Assembly (NCBI GenBank): GCA_036559465.1
Contig: DATBTC010000042.1
Span: 1-35,553 of the forward strand
Length of the DNA stretch: 35,553 bases
Reading direction: 5' to 3'
Source of the DNA: JAHFPN01 sp036559465
GTDB taxonomy: Bacteria; Pseudomonadota; Alphaproteobacteria; Rhizobiales; Xanthobacteraceae
The translations under genes and the position numbers were made by a program. The notes under the pieces were generated by a model. The model ran no database searches. It was not told the origin of the DNA and saw only the letters and a program-made list of their open reading frames with translations. Positions 1 through 9,791 of this stretch are shown one piece after another. Positions within the stretch are counted from its first letter, which is position 1. Each line of letters opens with the position of its first letter.

Positions 1-55
1 GTTCGTCGCCGGAATGAGTGCCCGACGGGCTGAACGACGTCAATCACCGGCGCGA

Positions 56-1387
56 CTAGGCCGTGGCGCGGATCACGCTCGCGAGCTTCTCGAAGATCTC
101 GCCGATCTGCGCTTCCGAGACGATCAGCGGCGAGGCCACCGCCAGCGTATCGCCCATGCAGCGGATCATCACGCCCTCGTCGAAGAACGCGCGCTCCATG
201 CACTCGAAGCCGCGCTTGCCGACCGCGTCCGGCCGCGACGACAGATCAATGCCGACAGTGAGGCCCACCGTGCGGATGTCGAGCACGCCGGGCAGGCCCT
301 TCAGCCCCATGGCCGCGTCGGCCCAGATCGGCTCTAGCTTTTTGGCGCGATCCATCAGTTTTTCATCGCGATAGAGATCGAGCGTCGCCAGCGCCGCGGC
401 GCAGGAGAGCGGATGCGCCGAGTACGTGTAGCCGTGAAACAGCTCCGTCACGTGCTCGGGCCCCTTCATGAACGCGTCGTGGATTTGCCCGCGCACGATC
501 ACGCCGCCCATCGGCACGGTGCCCGAGGTAATGCCCTTGGCGAACGCGATCATGTCCGGCACCACGCCATAGCGTTCGGCCGCGAACATGTGGCCGAGCC
601 GGCCGAAGCCGGTAATGACCTCGTCGAAAATGAGAAGAATTCCGTATTTGTTGCAGATCGCCCGCAGCCGCTCGAGATAGCCCTTGGGTGCCGGCAGCAC
701 GCCGGTGGCGCCGGCCATCGGCTCGACGATCACCGCGGCAATGGTCGAAGCATCGTGCAGCGCGACGATGCGCTCCAACTCGTCCGCCAGATGCGCGCCC
801 CATTCGGGCTCGCCTTTGGAGAACGCCTGCTTCTCGCGGTTATACGTGTGCGGCAAATGATCGACGCCCGCGAGCAGCGAGCCGAAATAGCGCCGGTTCG
901 CCACGATGCCGCCCACCGAAATTCCGCCGAAGCCGGCGCCATGATAGCCGCGCTCGCGGCCGATCAGCCGCGTGCGCGTGCCCTCGCCGCGCGCATGCTG
1001 ATAGGCGATGGCGATTTTCAGCGCCGTGTCGCAGGCTTCCGAACCCGAATTGCAGAAGAACACATGATCGAGATCGCCTGGCGCCAGTGCGGCGATGCGG
1101 CTCGCCAGCACGAAGGCCTGCGGGTGCGCGTATTGGAACGGCGGCGCGTAATCGAGCACGCCGGCTTGCGCCCGGATCGCTTCGACCACCGGCTCGCGAT
1201 TGTGCCCGGCGTTGCAGCACCACAAGCCAGCAGTCGCGTCCAGCACCGGGCGGCCTTCGGGCGTGTAGTAATGCATGTCCTTGGAACGGGCGACGAGCCG
1301 CGGCCGTTTCTTGAACGCCCGGTTGGCGGTGAAGGGAAGCCAGAAGGCTTCGAGGTCGTTGGGCTGCAGGGCGGGACTGGACGGCAT
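56..1387 (-). CDS. class III omega-aminotransferase (beta-alanine:pyruvate type)
   Basis: A 443-residue PLP-dependent class III aminotransferase that moves an amino group from an omega-amino acid or amine to pyruvate or another keto acid in the cytoplasm. The N-terminal stretch EAFWLPFTANRAFKKRPR (residues 13-30) is characteristic of the beta-alanine/omega-amino acid:pyruvate branch. The phosphate-cup motif NSGSEACDTA is at 113-122, the PLP pyridine-binding Asp is D255 in LIFDEVITGFGR, and the Schiff-base lysine is K284 in AFAKGITSG. Length is normal for the family. It lies 49 bases downstream of pobA on the same strand, so the two may share a transcript, although no shared pathway is evident. 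The true substrate cannot be read from sequence; beta-alanine, GABA-like amines or putrescine-type substrates are all possible. Family assignment is firm, substrate is not. Confidence 0.9.
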   Translation of the reverse strand: MPSSPALQPNDLEAFWLPFTANRAFKKRPRLVARSKDMHYYTPEGRPVLDATAGLWCCNAGHNREPVVEAIRAQAGVLDYAPPFQYAHPQAFVLASRIAALAPGDLDHVFFCNSGSEACDTALKIAIAYQHARGEGTRTRLIGRERGYHGAGFGGISVGGIVANRRYFGSLLAGVDHLPHTYNREKQAFSKGEPEWGAHLADELERIVALHDASTIAAVIVEPMAGATGVLPAPKGYLERLRAICNKYGILLIFDEVITGFGRLGHMFAAERYGVVPDMIAFAKGITSGTVPMGGVIVRGQIHDAFMKGPEHVTELFHGYTYSAHPLSCAAALATLDLYRDEKLMDRAKKLEPIWADAAMGLKGLPGVLDIRTVGLTVGIDLSSRPDAVGKRGFECMERAFFDEGVMIRCMGDTLAVASPLIVSEAQIGEIFEKLASVIRATA

Positions 1388-1436
1388 GGGCGGCTCCTGA
1401 ATTCAGCCTACCCATAGCGCAAAGTACTGACCGCGG

Positions 1437-2612
1437 TCACGCCTCGAACGGCAGCCCCGCATATTGTTCGGCCAGCGAGGCCGCCGCATGCTCGGAAGAT
1501 CCGAGGTAATCGAGCTGGTTCTCCCGCGTGCGCTCCTCGAACGGCGTGTCGTCGGGGAAACGGTGCAGCAGATTGGTCAGCCACCAGGAAAGCCGTTCGG
1601 CGTTCCATACCCGGCGCAGCGCGGTGGCCGAATAGTTCTCCAGATACTCGCCTTTCTTCTTCGAATAGTGCGCCACCAGCGCGCGGTGGAGATAATAGAC
1701 GTCCGATACCGCGAGATTCAGTCCCTTGGCGCCGGTCGGCGGCACGATGTGCGCGGAGTCGCCCGCCATGAACATGCGGCCATACTGCATCGGCTCGGCG
1801 ACGAAGCTTCTGAGCGGCGCGATCGATTTCTCGATCGACGGCCCGGTGACGATCCGGTCCGCGATATCCTTCGGGAAACGGGCCTTCAATTCCTTCCAGA
1901 ACCGCTCGTCCGGCCAATCCTCGATCTTGGCGTCGAGATCGCACTGGATGTAGTAGCGGCTGAGCATGGGGCTGCGCATCGAGGCGAGCGCAAAGCCGCG
2001 CTCGTGATGCGCATAGACGATGTCGGGAAACGGCGGCGTCTCCGACATGATGCCGAGCCAGCCGAACGGATACTCCTTGTCGAAGATCTTGAGCTTCGCC
2101 GCCGGAATCGACTTGCGGCTGACGCCATGAAAGCCGTCGCAGCCGGCGACGAAATCGCAATCGACGCGCTGGCGCTTTCCGTCTTTCGAAAACGTCACGT
2201 ACGGACGATCCGTCGTCAGATCGTGCAGCTGCACGCCGTCGGCCTCGTCGATGATGTGCCCGCCCGCCTTGTCGCGCGCCGCATAAAGGTCTTCGGTGAT
2301 CGCCGTCTGGCCATAGGCCATCATCGGTTTGCCGGTGTATTTGCGCGTATCGATCAGGAAGCGGTCGCGCCCGGCCCAGGCGATGTAGGAGCCGTCGTGC
2401 ACATGCCCTTCCCGGTCCATGCGCTCGCCGAGGCCGACCTCGCGCAGCAGCTCGACCGTGTGCGGCTCCAGCACGCCGGCGCGGATGCGCTCCAGCACAT
2501 AGGCGCGGCTTTTGCGCTCCAGCACGATGCTCTCGATCTTGTTCAGATCGAGCATGTGCGACAAGAGCAGCCCGGCTGGCCCGCCGCCGATGATCGCTAC
2601 CTGGGTTCGCAT
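1437..2612 (-). CDS. pobA: 4-hydroxybenzoate 3-monooxygenase
   Basis: A 391-residue FAD-dependent hydroxylase that converts 4-hydroxybenzoate to protocatechuate with NADPH and O2, feeding the beta-ketoadipate pathway. The FAD dinucleotide motif IIGGGPAG is at residues 7-14, the DG motif CDG at 158-160, and the GD motif FMAGDSAHIVPPTGAKGLNL at 281-300. Compared with the well-studied Pseudomonas enzyme (offset -1), the substrate-site residues are all present: Y200, S211, R213, P292, N299 and Y384 (in EQYAGLPF). This supports a true PobA rather than a relative such as a salicylate hydroxylase. It starts at the ATG that places the dinucleotide fold at the N-terminus. No AraC- or IclR-type PobR lies beside it. 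The divergent neighbour is a sigma-54 regulator. An inverted repeat sits in the shared upstream region. Confidence 0.95.
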   Translation of the reverse strand: MRTQVAIIGGGPAGLLLSHMLDLNKIESIVLERKSRAYVLERIRAGVLEPHTVELLREVGLGERMDREGHVHDGSYIAWAGRDRFLIDTRKYTGKPMMAYGQTAITEDLYAARDKAGGHIIDEADGVQLHDLTTDRPYVTFSKDGKRQRVDCDFVAGCDGFHGVSRKSIPAAKLKIFDKEYPFGWLGIMSETPPFPDIVYAHHERGFALASMRSPMLSRYYIQCDLDAKIEDWPDERFWKELKARFPKDIADRIVTGPSIEKSIAPLRSFVAEPMQYGRMFMAGDSAHIVPPTGAKGLNLAVSDVYYLHRALVAHYSKKKGEYLENYSATALRRVWNAERLSWWLTNLLHRFPDDTPFEERTRENQLDYLGSSEHAAASLAEQYAGLPFEA

Positions 2613-2692
2613 CGCCCTACCCCATAACCATCGAGCATGAATTTCCGCTCAATAATGCCGCTACCCGCGCCTTTGCACCGTCCTGCGGCGCT

Positions 2693-2735
2693 TTGGCAAG
2701 GCACGGAAAAGGGTTTATTTACCCTGTTTTGCCAA
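2693..2735. promoter_or_regulatory. nested inverted repeat in pobA/regulator intergenic region
   Basis: Within the 184-base gap between pobA and the divergent sigma-54 regulator, TTGGCAA (2693-2699) is mirrored by TTGCCAA (2729-2735). Between them AGGGT (2710-2714) is mirrored by ACCCT (2721-2725) around an AT-rich centre. This is the only AT-rich stretch in the gap, which fits a promoter/operator zone for pobA. No known regulator consensus is recognised, and no TGGCAC-N5-TTGC sigma-54 promoter is visible here. The regulatory role is inference. Confidence 0.35.
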
Positions 2736-2796
2736 GCTCCAGGCAGTTCGGGCTGTAAGCCCGAGGTTCTAGTCCGCGTCGAGGGGTCGCCCGGAC

Positions 2797-4197
<1,401 letters not shown>

Positions 4198-4216
4198 GGG
4201 CTCGGAGAACTTAGCC

Positions 4217-4579
4217 ATGATGCTCGTCGCCAATCTCCTGGTTGCGCTGGTCGCGCTGCTGCACGTTTATTTTCTGGTGCTGGAGATGTTTCTCTGGACC
4301 AAGCCGCAGGGGCTGCGCACCTTCGGCCAGTCGCTGCAGAAGGCGCAGGACTCCGCCGTGCTCGCCGCCAATCAGGGACTCTATAACGGCTTCCTCGCCG
4401 CCGGCCTGGCGTGGGGGCTGGTGCATCCGTTTCCGGCCATCGGGTTGCAGATCAAGCTGTTTTTCCTCGCCTGCGTCGTTGTCGCCGGGGTCTATGGCGC
4501 CTATAGCGTGTCGCGGCGAATTCTGTTCGTGCAGGCGCTGCCCGCGGCGCTCGCCGGAATTCTGCTGCTGATCGCCTGA
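4217..4579 (+). CDS. DUF1304 family small membrane protein
   Basis: A 120-residue protein, almost entirely hydrophobic, with about four predicted membrane helices (residues about 2-22, 50-68, 74-92 and 100-120). The charged/polar segment after helix 1 (FLWTKPQGLRTFGQS) and the AANQGLYNGFLAAGL stretch match the DUF1304 family, whose function is unknown. The ATG at 4217 is preceded by a GGAG; a second ATG follows immediately. It sits 19 bases after the sigma-54 regulator and 7 bases before hisS, so it is almost certainly co-transcribed with them. Nothing in the sequence says what it transports or binds. Confidence 0.85.
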   Translation: MMLVANLLVALVALLHVYFLVLEMFLWTKPQGLRTFGQSLQKAQDSAVLAANQGLYNGFLAAGLAWGLVHPFPAIGLQIKLFFLACVVVAGVYGAYSVSRRILFVQALPAALAGILLLIA

Positions 4580-4586
4580 AAGACGC

Positions 4587-6086
4587 ATGGCCAAGGAACC
4601 GAGCAAGCTGAAAGCGCGCCTGCCGCGCGGCCTCATGGACCGCGGGCCGGCGGAGCTTGCCGCCGAGCGCGCGATGCTGGGGAAAATCCGCACCGTGTTC
4701 GAGCGCTACGGCTTCGAGGCGGTGGAGACGCCGGCCATCGAATACACCGACGCCTTGGGAAAATTCCTGCCCGACCAGGACCGGCCCAATGAAGGCGTGT
4801 TCTCGTTCCAGGACGATGACGAGCAGTGGCTCTCGCTGCGCTATGACCTGACCGCGCCGCTCGCGCGTTATGTCGCGGAGAATTTCGACCGCCTGCCGAA
4901 GCCCTACCGCTCCTATCGCGTCGGCTACGTTTTTCGCAACGAGAAGCCCGGCCCCGGCCGCTATCGCCAGTTCCTGCAATTCGACGCCGACACCGTCGGC
5001 GCTTCCTCCGTCGCCGCCGATGCCGAGATGTGCATGCTCGCGGCGGATACGCTGGAGGCGCTGGGCATCAAACGCGGCGAGTACGTGATTAAGGTCAATA
5101 ACCGCAAGGTACTCGATGGAGTGCTGGAAGCCATCGGACTTGGCGGCGAGGCATATGCTGGCAAGCGCCTTGCCGTGCTACGCGCGCTCGACAAACTGGA
5201 TCGATTGGGTTCGGAAAATGTGAAGTTGCTTCTAGGGCCAGGGCGCAAGGACGAGAGTGGAGATTTCACCAAAGGCGCGGGCCTGGATTCAGTTCAGACC
5301 GAGTATGTTTTGGCGGTTATTCAGCATCAGCAGTTCGTTGCAGTCGGGAAATCGGCAGAAGTGGACTCGTGGAATAAGATTCTTGACGCGAACGAAGCAG
5401 CACGGGCTGGATTTTCAGAAATGAAACAGATTGAGGGGGTAGTTCGCGCTGCGGGTTATGGCGCTGATCGCATCCAGATCGACCCCTTTGTCGTCCGCGG
5501 CCTCGAATACTACACCGGCCTCGTCTACGAAGCTGATCTCACCTTCGAGATCAAAGGCGAGGACGGCAAGCCCGTTCGCTTCGGCTCTGTCGCGGGCGGC
5601 GGGCGCTATGACGGCCTCGTGGCGCGCTTTCGCGGCGAAACCGTGCCGGCCACCGGATTCTCCATCGGCGTATCGCGGCTCATGGCCGCGCTCCAGCATC
5701 TCGGCAAGCTCGATACGAAAGCAGCGGCCGGCCCCGTGGTCGTCACCGTGTTCGATCAGGACCGCATCACCGACTACCAAAAGATGGTGAAGGCCCTGCG
5801 CGACGCGGGCATCAACGCCGAGCTTTATCTGGGCTCCGGCAAGATGGGCCCGCAGCTGAAATACGCCGACAAGCGCGGCGCGCCCTGCGTCGTCATCCAG
5901 GGCGGCGACGAGAAGGCCAAGGGCGAAGTACAGATCAAGGACCTGGTCGAAGGCGCGAAGAAGTCCGAGGCCATCGCCTCGAATAAAGAGTGGCGCGAAA
6001 CGCGCCCGGCGCAGTTCTCGGTGCCTGAGGCCAAGCTCGTCGAAGCCGTGCGCGAAGTGCTGGCGCGGCACGGCATTAAGTCGTAG
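4587..6086 (+). CDS. hisS: histidyl-tRNA synthetase
   Basis: A 499-residue class II aminoacyl-tRNA synthetase that charges tRNA-His. Motif 2 is VGYVFRNEKPGPGRYRQF (residues 112-129, catalytic Arg R117), the HisA signature is GLEYYTGLVYE (305-315) and motif 3 is GFSIGVSRL (357-365). The anticodon-binding domain follows from about 385. At about 500 residues it exceeds the usual bacterial length of about 420. The sequence between motif 2 and HisA (NRKVLDG at 172-178, ALDKLDRLG at 200-208, then the segment to about 292) resembles eukaryotic/archaeal HisRS more than the E. coli type. Such divergent HisRS enzymes are known in this alphaproteobacterial clade, together with altered tRNA-His identity. 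GC content falls inside this insertion (see findings). hisZ and hisG follow downstream. Confidence 0.95.
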   Translation: MAKEPSKLKARLPRGLMDRGPAELAAERAMLGKIRTVFERYGFEAVETPAIEYTDALGKFLPDQDRPNEGVFSFQDDDEQWLSLRYDLTAPLARYVAENFDRLPKPYRSYRVGYVFRNEKPGPGRYRQFLQFDADTVGASSVAADAEMCMLAADTLEALGIKRGEYVIKVNNRKVLDGVLEAIGLGGEAYAGKRLAVLRALDKLDRLGSENVKLLLGPGRKDESGDFTKGAGLDSVQTEYVLAVIQHQQFVAVGKSAEVDSWNKILDANEAARAGFSEMKQIEGVVRAAGYGADRIQIDPFVVRGLEYYTGLVYEADLTFEIKGEDGKPVRFGSVAGGGRYDGLVARFRGETVPATGFSIGVSRLMAALQHLGKLDTKAAAGPVVVTVFDQDRITDYQKMVKALRDAGINAELYLGSGKMGPQLKYADKRGAPCVVIQGGDEKAKGEVQIKDLVEGAKKSEAIASNKEWRETRPAQFSVPEAKLVEAVREVLARHGIKS

Positions 6087-6173
6087 CGGCGAGCCCGCGC
6101 AACCCAAGTAGCGGGGCCGGTTCCACCCTGCTACAAGGCCGCCCTCGGGGCTCCGGCTCCGCAGGACCGAATC

Positions 6174-7322
6174 ATGGCAAGCGATCGCACCTCCTCTTCG
6201 GCGCGAACTAATCGCGCGGACGGGCTCGTGGACCTCTACGAGCGCGCGGGATACCTGCGCGTCGAGCCCGCCGTGCTGCAGCCGGCCGACGACTTTTTGG
6301 AACTGGCCGGCGAGGAGCTGCGCCGCTCGCTCTTCATCACCAGCGACGCGCGCGGCCGCGAGCTGTGCCTGCGCCCCGACCTCACCATCCCGGTTTGCCG
6401 CGGCCATCTCGAACAGGGCGCGCCCGGCCGCCCCGCGGCCTATTGCTATCTCGGCCCGGTGTTCCGCGATCGCGGCGAAGGCAGCGCGGAATTGCTTCAG
6501 GCCGGCATCGAGTCGCTCGGCCGCGCCGACCGCGAAGCCGCCGACGCCGAATGCCTCGCGCTGGCGCTCGAAAGCGTGCGCCAATACGGCGCCGCCGATC
6601 CCGAAATCCGCATGGGCGACGTCGGCCTGTTCATGGCGCTGGTGGCCGCGCTCGACCTGCCGCCCGCGTGGCAGCGCCGCCTGATCAAGGATTTCAACCG
6701 CGCCGGCACGCTGGAAGCCGATCTTGCGACGCTGAAGCTCGCCCGCGGCGCCGGAGCAGAGCACGCCGGCGTGCTCGCCGCGCTCGCCGGCTCCGATCCC
6801 GCCGCCGCGCGCGCGCTTGTGGCCGATCTCCTGTCGATCGCCGGCATCAAGGCGGTCGGCGGCCGCACGGTCGCCGAAATCGCCGAGCGCTTTCTGGAGC
6901 AGGCCGAGCTCGGCGCCGCCACGCGCCTGCCGGCCGAGACCTCTGCCGTGCTCGAGCGCTATCTCGCCATCGTCGGCGATCCCGACGAGGCCTCGGCGGC
7001 GCTGCGCACGCTGGCTAGCGACGCCGCGCTCGATCTTTCTGCGCCGCTCGACGCCTTCGAGCAACGCAGCGGCTTTCTCGCCGCCGGCGGCGTCGACGTG
7101 AGCGGCATTCGCTTTGCCACCGCCTTCGGCCGCACGCTCGACTATTACTCCGGCATGGTGTTCGAGCTGCACGCCAAGAAAAAGGGCCGCGCGAATGGCC
7201 CGCTCGCCGCCGGTGGCCGCTATGACCGACTGCTCACGCTGCTCGGCAGCGCCAATCCCGTGCCAGCGGTCGGCTTCGCGGTCTGGATCGAGCGGCTCGA
7301 ACAGGCGGGAGGTCGGCCGTGA
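6174..7322 (+). CDS. hisZ: ATP phosphoribosyltransferase regulatory subunit
   Basis: A 382-residue paralogue of the HisRS catalytic core that does not charge tRNA. In organisms with the short HisG it forms a hetero-octamer with HisG and makes the first step of histidine synthesis active and histidine-sensitive. Remnants of the class II fold are visible: LRPDLTIPVCRGHL (near residues 64-77), a motif-2-like YLGPVFRDRGEGSAELLQAG, a degenerate HisA region FGRTLDYYSGMVFELH and a motif-3-like PAVGFAVWIERL at the end. It has no anticodon-binding domain, which fits HisZ rather than a second HisRS. It ends by overlapping hisG by four bases (GTGA), a sign of translational coupling and of stoichiometric partnership. 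Confidence 0.93.
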   Translation: MASDRTSSSARTNRADGLVDLYERAGYLRVEPAVLQPADDFLELAGEELRRSLFITSDARGRELCLRPDLTIPVCRGHLEQGAPGRPAAYCYLGPVFRDRGEGSAELLQAGIESLGRADREAADAECLALALESVRQYGAADPEIRMGDVGLFMALVAALDLPPAWQRRLIKDFNRAGTLEADLATLKLARGAGAEHAGVLAALAGSDPAAARALVADLLSIAGIKAVGGRTVAEIAERFLEQAELGAATRLPAETSAVLERYLAIVGDPDEASAALRTLASDAALDLSAPLDAFEQRSGFLAAGGVDVSGIRFATAFGRTLDYYSGMVFELHAKKKGRANGPLAAGGRYDRLLTLLGSANPVPAVGFAVWIERLEQAGGRP

Positions 7323-8293
7323 ACGAGCCGCTCATCGTCGGCGTGCCGTCCAAGGGGCGGCTCATGGAGAACGCCCACGCTTTCTTTGCGCGCGCCGGGA
7401 TTACGCTGTTGCAGCCGGGCGGCGGCCGCGATTATCGCGGCACCGTGCCCGAACTGCCGGGCGTCGAGATCGCCTATCTCTCCACGGCCGATATCGTCAC
7501 CAACCTGGCACAAGGCGCGATCCACCTCGGCGTCGCCGGCGAGGATCTGGTACGTGAAATGATACCCGATGCCGATGCGCGCGTGGTGCTGTTGGACGGT
7601 CTCGGCTTCGGCAACGCCAACGTGGTGGTCGCCGTGCCGCAGGCCTGGATCGATGTGCGCACCATGCGCGACCTCGACGACGTCGCCACCGCCTTTCATC
7701 ACAAGCGCGGCCGGCGCGTGCGCGTCGCCACCAAATACGTGAATCTGACGCGCGGCTTTTTCTCGCGCCACGGCATCGCCGATTACCGGATCGTCGAAAG
7801 CCTCGGCGCCACCGAAGGCGCACCTGCATCCGGCACCGCTGAACTTATCGTGGACATCACCACCACCGGCTCGACGCTTGCCGCCAATGGGTTGAAGGTG
7901 GTCGACGACGGCGTGATGTTGCGCTCGCAAGCCAATCTCGTGGCCTCGCTCCAAGCCGAATGGGGCACCGACGCGCGCGCTACCGCCCGCGCGTTGCTCG
8001 ACCGCATCGCGGCCGAGCGCCGCGCCCACACCATGCGGGAGGTGCGCACGCGCTTTCCCGATGCCGACGCCGAGATGGTCGCCGAGGCCAAAGGCCGCTT
8101 CGGCGTAATCGCCCCGCTCGGTGGGCCGACTTCGTCGGGCATGCTCACGCTCTTGTGCCCGCCCGACGCGGTGCACCTGCTGGCGACGTTTCTACGCGAG
8201 CACGGTGCCGAGCACGTGATGGTGGCCGCGCCCGAATATGTGTTCGCGCGCGAAAATCCGCTGTTCGACAAGCTCGCGGAGCGGCTCGGCTGA
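7319..8293 (+). CDS. hisG: ATP phosphoribosyltransferase catalytic subunit
   Basis: This enzyme condenses ATP with PRPP, the committed step of histidine biosynthesis. The start is GTG inside the hisZ stop (overlap 7319-7322). The N-terminal VGVPSKGRLM, the central YLSTADIVTNLAQGAIHLGV and the PRPP-binding loop ELIVDITTTGSTLAANGL (around residues 176-193) are diagnostic. The protein is 324 residues. HisZ-dependent enzymes are usually about 210-230 residues and lack a regulatory domain, so the extra C-terminal stretch after about residue 230 is notable. It includes MREVRTRFPDADAEMVAEAK, then a beta-rich section with LTLLCPPDAVHLLATFLRE. Enzymes of this extended length are, as far as I recall, usual in Bradyrhizobium relatives. 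The gene ends 3 bases from the convergent GtrA gene, with no hairpin between. Confidence 0.95.
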   Translation: MNEPLIVGVPSKGRLMENAHAFFARAGITLLQPGGGRDYRGTVPELPGVEIAYLSTADIVTNLAQGAIHLGVAGEDLVREMIPDADARVVLLDGLGFGNANVVVAVPQAWIDVRTMRDLDDVATAFHHKRGRRVRVATKYVNLTRGFFSRHGIADYRIVESLGATEGAPASGTAELIVDITTTGSTLAANGLKVVDDGVMLRSQANLVASLQAEWGTDARATARALLDRIAAERRAHTMREVRTRFPDADAEMVAEAKGRFGVIAPLGGPTSSGMLTLLCPPDAVHLLATFLREHGAEHVMVAAPEYVFARENPLFDKLAERLG

Positions 8294-8296
8294 GCC

Positions 8297-8713
8297 TCAC
8301 TGCGCGCGGAATACGATCGCGCGTGCCAGCGTGAAATTGACCACGAAGCCGCCGCCAATGGCCAGAATCTTCGCAACCAACAGCGGCACATAGGGCGCCG
8401 CCAGCAGCAGGATGGTGGTATTGGCGAGGAAGCCGCCAACCTGGGTCGCGGCGAACATGAAATAGGCTTTGAAGCTGTATCGCCCGCCCGAGTTGGCGGC
8501 GAAGGTGAAGCGCGAATTCATCAGATACGAGCCGCTCACCGCGATAATCCAGGCGCAGCTGTTCGCCACCACCAGGTTGCTGGTGACGGTCGCCAGCGCC
8601 AGGAAGAAGATCGCGGTATCGACCCCGGCGTTGACGAAGCCGATCAGGCCGAAACTCACCAATTGGGTAAACAGCGCACGCAGCGAGGCCCAGTTCATGC
8701 GGCTGCATAGCAT
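8297..8713 (-). CDS. GtrA-family membrane protein
   Basis: A 138-residue protein with four membrane helices (roughly residues 14-36, 42-62, 80-100 and 108-130). It has the GtrA pattern: FGLIGFVNAGVDTAIFFLAL near the N-terminus, the SGSYLMNSRFTF loop after helix 2 and the GGFVVNFTLARAIVFR ending. GtrA proteins are proposed flippases or partners for polyprenyl-phosphate-linked sugars made by GtrB-type glycosyltransferases. The divergent neighbour 70 bases away is exactly such a transferase, which strengthens the call. The start could be the first ATG (8713) or the internal one at 8698; neither has a clear Shine-Dalgarno sequence. Its 3' end lies beside hisG in convergent orientation. Confidence 0.88.
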   Translation of the reverse strand: MLCSRMNWASLRALFTQLVSFGLIGFVNAGVDTAIFFLALATVTSNLVVANSCAWIIAVSGSYLMNSRFTFAANSGGRYSFKAYFMFAATQVGGFLANTTILLLAAPYVPLLVAKILAIGGGFVVNFTLARAIVFRAQ

Positions 8714-8783
8714 GGCTTGTGCGATTCGCCCGATGGTGACGCCGCCCCTGGCCCTTGCTAGGAACGGCCACTAGGGACGGATC

Positions 8784-9791
8784 ATGGCGTCACGGACGGA
8801 TAAATCGGCGCGCAATGCCGCGCCCGCCAAGCGCGCGGGCGCCGGACTCTCGATCGTCGTGCCGCTGTTCAACGAATCCGCGGGCCTCGCCACGCTGCAT
8901 CAGCGGCTGGTCACCGCCGCCAAGGCGCTCAGGAAGTCGCGCGGGCTCGCCGTCGAGATCGTCTATGTGGACGACGGCAGCGGCGACGACACGATGAAAA
9001 TCGCGCGCAAGTTGCCCGCCAAGGGCGCCGACCTGCAGATCGTTTCGCTGTCGCGCAATTTCGGCAAGGAAGCGGCGCTGCTCGCCGGGCTCGAATACGC
9101 GCGGCACAGTGCGCTCCTGTTCATGGACGGCGACGGCCAGCATCCGCCCGAGCTGATCGAGCGGCTCGTGACGCTGTGGCACGTCGATGGCAACGACGTG
9201 GTCTATACGGTGAAGGCGCATCGCTCGAACGAGTCGGCGACGTTTCGTCTTCTGGCCAAGTTGTTCTACCGCCTGCTCAATTACGGAGCCCGGCAACCGA
9301 TTCCGGAAGACGCCGGCGATTTCCGGCTGTTGTCGCCGCGCGCGGCCGAGGCGCTCAAGCGCATGCCGGAGCGCAACCGCTTCTTCAAGGGACTTTCGAG
9401 CTGGATCGGCTTCCGGCAGGCCGGAGTACCGTACGAACCTCCCGCGCGCATGCACGGCCACTCAAGCTGGAATTTTCCCGCGCTCGTCGGGCTGTCCATC
9501 GAAGGCCTCACTGCGTTCTCCACCACGCCGCTGCGCATCGCAAGCCTCTTGGGCATTCTACTTGCCGCGAGCGCGCTGGTGTTCGGCCTCTGGACTCTCG
9601 GCGAGACCTTCATCGTCGGCCGCGACGTGCCCGGCTATCCGTCGGTGATGATCGGCATCATGGTGATCGGCGGCGCGCAGCTCATCGTGCTCGGCGTGCT
9701 CGGCGAATATATCGGGAAGATTCTCTCGGAGCTGAAGGCGCGTCCGGTTTATTTCGTCGCCGAGCACGAGCGCCGCGAGGCGAGCGAATGA
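8784..9791 (+). CDS. GT2 polyprenyl-phosphate glycosyltransferase (GtrB/ArnC/FlmF2-like)
   Basis: A 335-residue inner-membrane glycosyltransferase. The GT2 domain begins with LSIVVPLFNESAGL (residues about 23-36), followed by the VYVDDGSGDDT acidic motif and the DxD-containing FMDGDGQHPPEL. The middle DAGDFRLLSPRAAEALKRMP and RNRFFKGLSSWIGF are typical of dolichol-phosphate-mannose-synthase-like enzymes. Two C-terminal membrane helices follow (PLRIASLLGILLAASALVFG and the GIMVIGGAQLIVLGVLGEYI region), the hallmark of the GtrB/ArnC group that charges undecaprenyl phosphate with a sugar on the cytoplasmic face. The donor sugar is unknown. It overlaps the YdjC-type deacetylase by four bases (ATGA), so the two products probably act in series. 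An N-acetylhexosamine donor would fit, as in FlmF2/NaxD. A hopanoid transferase (HpnI-like) is a less likely alternative. Confidence 0.9.
   Translation: MASRTDKSARNAAPAKRAGAGLSIVVPLFNESAGLATLHQRLVTAAKALRKSRGLAVEIVYVDDGSGDDTMKIARKLPAKGADLQIVSLSRNFGKEAALLAGLEYARHSALLFMDGDGQHPPELIERLVTLWHVDGNDVVYTVKAHRSNESATFRLLAKLFYRLLNYGARQPIPEDAGDFRLLSPRAAEALKRMPERNRFFKGLSSWIGFRQAGVPYEPPARMHGHSSWNFPALVGLSIEGLTAFSTTPLRIASLLGILLAASALVFGLWTLGETFIVGRDVPGYPSVMIGIMVIGGAQLIVLGVLGEYIGKILSELKARPVYFVAEHERREASE

Noticed and set aside
2748..2775. tRNA-Tyr-like anticodon arm (TCGGG, loop with GTA, CCCGA) followed by a T-loop-like GGTTCTAGTCC
   Set aside because: No acceptor stem, no D-arm and no variable arm can be found around it. 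It is probably a chance hairpin upstream of the regulator gene.
5415..7172. Long open frame on the minus strand opposite hisS and hisZ
   Set aside because: The plus-strand genes have clear motifs across the whole stretch. Long antisense frames are expected in high-GC coding DNA.
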